This document shows positions 44,957 to 46,843 of a stretch of DNA of 46,843 nt, one piece after another. The first letter of the stretch is position 1. The number at the start of each line of letters is the position of its first letter. Source of the stretch: Methylobacter sp. (lineage in GTDB: Bacteria > Pseudomonadota > Gammaproteobacteria > Methylococcales > Methylomonadaceae); contig JAUXTH010000003.1 of assembly GCA_030679035.1 (NCBI GenBank), forward strand, positions 1-46,843, written 5' to 3'. A program made the translations under genes and the position numbers. Under the pieces are notes generated by a model that worked only from the letters and a program-made list of their open reading frames with translations, had not been told where the DNA came from and did no database searches.

Positions 44957-45243
44957 TTATTAGGCACTCTAATTAGTAAAATGTAGGGCGTATTAGCGTA
45001 ATACGCCGAATGGTAGTCTTCATGCGGAGTTGCGCGAGCTTGTGCGATGACTTCCTCGAATGGCAGGCCGACAACCGTTCCGTTCTCGATTTCGGCAACA
45101 CACCTTTCCACTTCGACAGCCCAAGCGGATTCTATTTCGTTATCTTCATCAAGGCTGGCGATAATGTGCTCCGCCAATAGCGCACGGTCGGCGGGTACAA
45201 GTTTTAATACCTCGGCCTGTAGAATTTCAAAGTGTGTTGACAT
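44953..45243 (-). CDS. Orphan addiction-module antitoxin-like protein
   Basis: The 96 residues match the 'addiction module component' group (TIGR02574-like): ILQAEVLKLVPADRALLAEH, IIASLDEDNEIESAWAVEVE and RCVAEIENGTVVGLPFEEVI. A RelE/ParE-type toxin normally follows; none is seen here. The end of the protein (HSAYYANTPYILL...) is coded by a palindromic repeat (44983-45007), so the original C-terminus has been replaced and the partner may have been lost. The start at 45243 follows ggaggggtgtaATG on the minus strand. Confidence 0.75.
   Translation of the reverse strand: MSTHFEILQAEVLKLVPADRALLAEHIIASLDEDNEIESAWAVEVERCVAEIENGTVVGLPFEEVIAQARATPHEDYHSAYYANTPYILLIRVPNN
44983..45007. repeat. Palindromic repeat gtagggcgtattagcgtaatacgcc, inside the antitoxin end
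   Basis: gtagggcgtatt and aatacgcc pair around agcgt. It is a shorter form of the lnt-end copy. Confidence 0.85.
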
Positions 45244-45331
45244 TACACCCCTCCAAACGACTGATTTTAATTGTAACGCGAATAAGATTTTCGGTATATG
45301 CCTTGCCTTACCGCCAATCCGCCTCGAAACT

Positions 45332-46666
45332 TTATTTAATGCTCATTTCTGATAGCCAACCACACACTTTTTTTATAATATTTTTTGATAGACCTTGTGC
45401 TCCAGAAAATGATATTACCTTTTCATCTAACATTCTCTGCCTTTCTTCTTTATTGGCTAGATCAAAAATAATTAAATTATATAGATATTCAATATGATAA
45501 AATATTATTTCGTCTGAAAATGAGATAGGTAATCCAGCCATTTGTATCAATTCTTTTCCATCAATACTTTCATTCTCTATCTTAGAAATTAGTTCTGGTT
45601 TAGATGCCTTTAAGTAGCATATAAAAGCTATCATTGTTTGATAATGCGCGTAATATGCAGAGTTACCAGCCATATTATGAATAAGAGCAAAATAAGAGAG
45701 TATTTGTTCAATTTCTCTAAATGATGGTTTTAAATATTTCACTAATTCAGATAATAGCTCTATTACATCATTATTTGCAACTTGCTCTCCATCATCAAGC
45801 ATCAAATTTAATGCATGTTTAACATATTGAGCACCATTATCGTGGTAACGATCAGATTTTCTAGGCAAACTTAACCATAAGTTTACAAATTTCTGCAAAT
45901 ATAAAGTGGCTTCCACTCCACTTCCATATCTAGCCTTTATAGACTCTTGGAGTTGCATTCTATTCATGACCAAAAGAAAAGTTATGCCCGGAACAGAAAA
46001 TAGATGCTTAATTTGCTCGACAAGCTCTAAAGCAAAATCGGGTCGACAACGATCTAACTCATCAACAATAAAGACTATCGGCCTACCTTCTTCGGCAGAA
46101 AGTTTTTCTAAATATTCTCTGAATTGAGAAATTGCAAGCCTATCTTTTGTAGTATTTTGCAATTTATCAGCAATTATCTCGTCAACTTGGTCGGCTAAAA
46201 GATCTGAAATATCTTTTTCGGCAGAATCTACAATAGAACCATCTAGTATTCCTCCTGATACAGCACGAACTGTAATTTTTATAGCACCTCTTGCTAGAGA
46301 TTTAACAGCATTTCCAGCTTTTGTTTTAAACTCATCTGTTTTCTCTTGAGGTTTATTTTTAACTAATTCATACATTTCAGCCGCTAATGTTAAAAAAGGA
46401 TCCTTCTGATAATCATTTGCAAAGGCGTCAAAATAGATACTTTTTATTTTATTATCTCTTTTATGTTCTATATAACCTTGCCACATTTTAATAAATGTAC
46501 TTTTTCCCTCGCCCCATTTAGCATCCAATGCGATTACAATATTTCCATTTGATTTTTCTACAAGGCTAGCAAGCCTTTCACCAAAATCTTTTCTTAAGAA
46601 AATATCGGCCTCAGGACTAAATCCTTCATCTTCTAGTATATTTACTTTGGGAACGGTTAATTTCAT
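45332..46666 (-). CDS. KAP family P-loop NTPase
   Basis: The 444-residue protein has the KAP signatures: Walker A in ALDAKWGEGKSTFIKMWQGY, a Walker B Asp-Glu in IVFIVDELDRCRPDFALELV and the following LFSVPGITFLLVMNR. KAP NTPases occur in accessory and defence contexts in bacteria; membrane helices typical of some members are not obvious here, though GAIKITVRAVSGGILDGSIV is mildly hydrophobic. The gene is strongly A+T-rich compared with the core genes and lies next to an IS110-like end, so it is probably acquired. Its partner, if any, is not in the window. Confidence 0.85.
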   Translation of the reverse strand: MKLTVPKVNILEDEGFSPEADIFLRKDFGERLASLVEKSNGNIVIALDAKWGEGKSTFIKMWQGYIEHKRDNKIKSIYFDAFANDYQKDPFLTLAAEMYELVKNKPQEKTDEFKTKAGNAVKSLARGAIKITVRAVSGGILDGSIVDSAEKDISDLLADQVDEIIADKLQNTTKDRLAISQFREYLEKLSAEEGRPIVFIVDELDRCRPDFALELVEQIKHLFSVPGITFLLVMNRMQLQESIKARYGSGVEATLYLQKFVNLWLSLPRKSDRYHDNGAQYVKHALNLMLDDGEQVANNDVIELLSELVKYLKPSFREIEQILSYFALIHNMAGNSAYYAHYQTMIAFICYLKASKPELISKIENESIDGKELIQMAGLPISFSDEIIFYHIEYLYNLIIFDLANKEERQRMLDEKVISFSGAQGLSKNIIKKVCGWLSEMSIK

Positions 46667-46748
46667 TTAAATTCAAATCTCACACATGGTAATTATTAAA
46701 ACGCGTAGATACTCTGTTTAAAGTCAAACTTATTTCATTGGTTTTTAG

Positions 46749-46843
46749 CTATCCGACAGATGCCGGAATTGCATAAAAACGGGTATTATCGAAAGGCACA
46801 TCATGCTTCAACATACCGTGTATAGCATGGAGTAATTTACGCA
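46749..46843 (-). CDS. C-terminal end of an IS110-like transposase (partial)
   Basis: On the minus strand the edge frame reads RKLLHAIHGMLKHDVPFDNT, RFYAIPASVG and TAG at 46749-46751. This resembles the conserved end of IS110/IS116/IS902 transposases ('RKLL.....ML..G.PF'). Only about 31 residues are visible, so the call is tentative. Confidence 0.5.
   Translation of the reverse strand, partial: RKLLHAIHGMLKHDVPFDNTRFYAIPASVG

Noticed and set aside
1-46843. CRISPR arrays
   Set aside because: No regularly spaced short direct repeats were seen; the repeats found are palindromic, few and scattered.

Overview
The window looks like chromosomal DNA from a methylotrophic bacterium, most likely a gammaproteobacterial (type I) methanotroph. 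The main reason is a nearly complete serine-cycle gene set: mtdA, glycerate kinase, glyA, ftfL, mdh, malate thiokinase mtkA/mtkB, malyl-CoA lyase, serine-glyoxylate aminotransferase and hydroxypyruvate reductase. No methane monooxygenase, methanol dehydrogenase, PEP carboxylase or enolase gene is in the window, so the lifestyle call rests on the serine cycle and on general protein resemblance.

Layout. 1-1800: the C-terminal end of a giant VCBS/cadherin-like surface protein, an Rpn-type nuclease, and a frameshifted remnant that resembles a matrixin-type giant protein. 1816-9679: four same-strand genes, TolC-like outer membrane factor, GAF-HlyD adaptor, PqqD-like/M50 protease/HlyD-like membrane protein, and a short SecA-like ATPase. 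All but one junction overlap, and that junction holds a repeat insertion. This is the most novel-looking system here: an apparent envelope-spanning exporter with no ABC ATPase, next to remains of giant secreted proteins. 10011-14274: tRNA-Thr, a YgiQ-type radical SAM protein, a spermidine-synthase-like protein and a DHH phosphoesterase. 14340-22694: serine-cycle block 1 (mtdA-gck-glyA-ftfL on the minus strand, mdh divergent), interrupted by an A+T-rich HEPN-like gene. 22849-28430: FetAB-type ABC exporter, then metH followed by a glutaredoxin-like gene. 28526-32282: small membrane proteins, an HTTM-DCC fusion protein and a tiny lipoprotein. 32507-35408: TrkA/TrkH potassium uptake. 35590-41288: serine-cycle block 2 (mcl-mtkA-mtkB minus, sga-hpr plus). 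41289-46843: accessory end with unknown membrane proteins, a decayed DUF4124 gene, lnt, a pyrophosphatase, an orphan antitoxin, a KAP NTPase and the end of an IS110-like transposase.

A second theme is dispersed palindromic repeats. Several families occur between genes, but copies also lie in frame inside genes (two different elements in glycerate kinase, one of them also in lnt) or supply the C-terminus and stop codon of genes (lnt, glutaredoxin-like) or the tail of the orphan antitoxin. This genome appears to tolerate repeat insertion into coding sequence in a way that resembles the protein-embedded palindromic elements known from Rickettsia.

The two serine-cycle blocks together would take methylene-H4F or formate-derived one-carbon units into serine (MtdA, FtfL, GlyA), convert serine to glycerate and 2-phosphoglycerate (Sga, Hpr, Gck), and regenerate glyoxylate and acetyl-CoA from malate (Mdh, MtkAB, Mcl).
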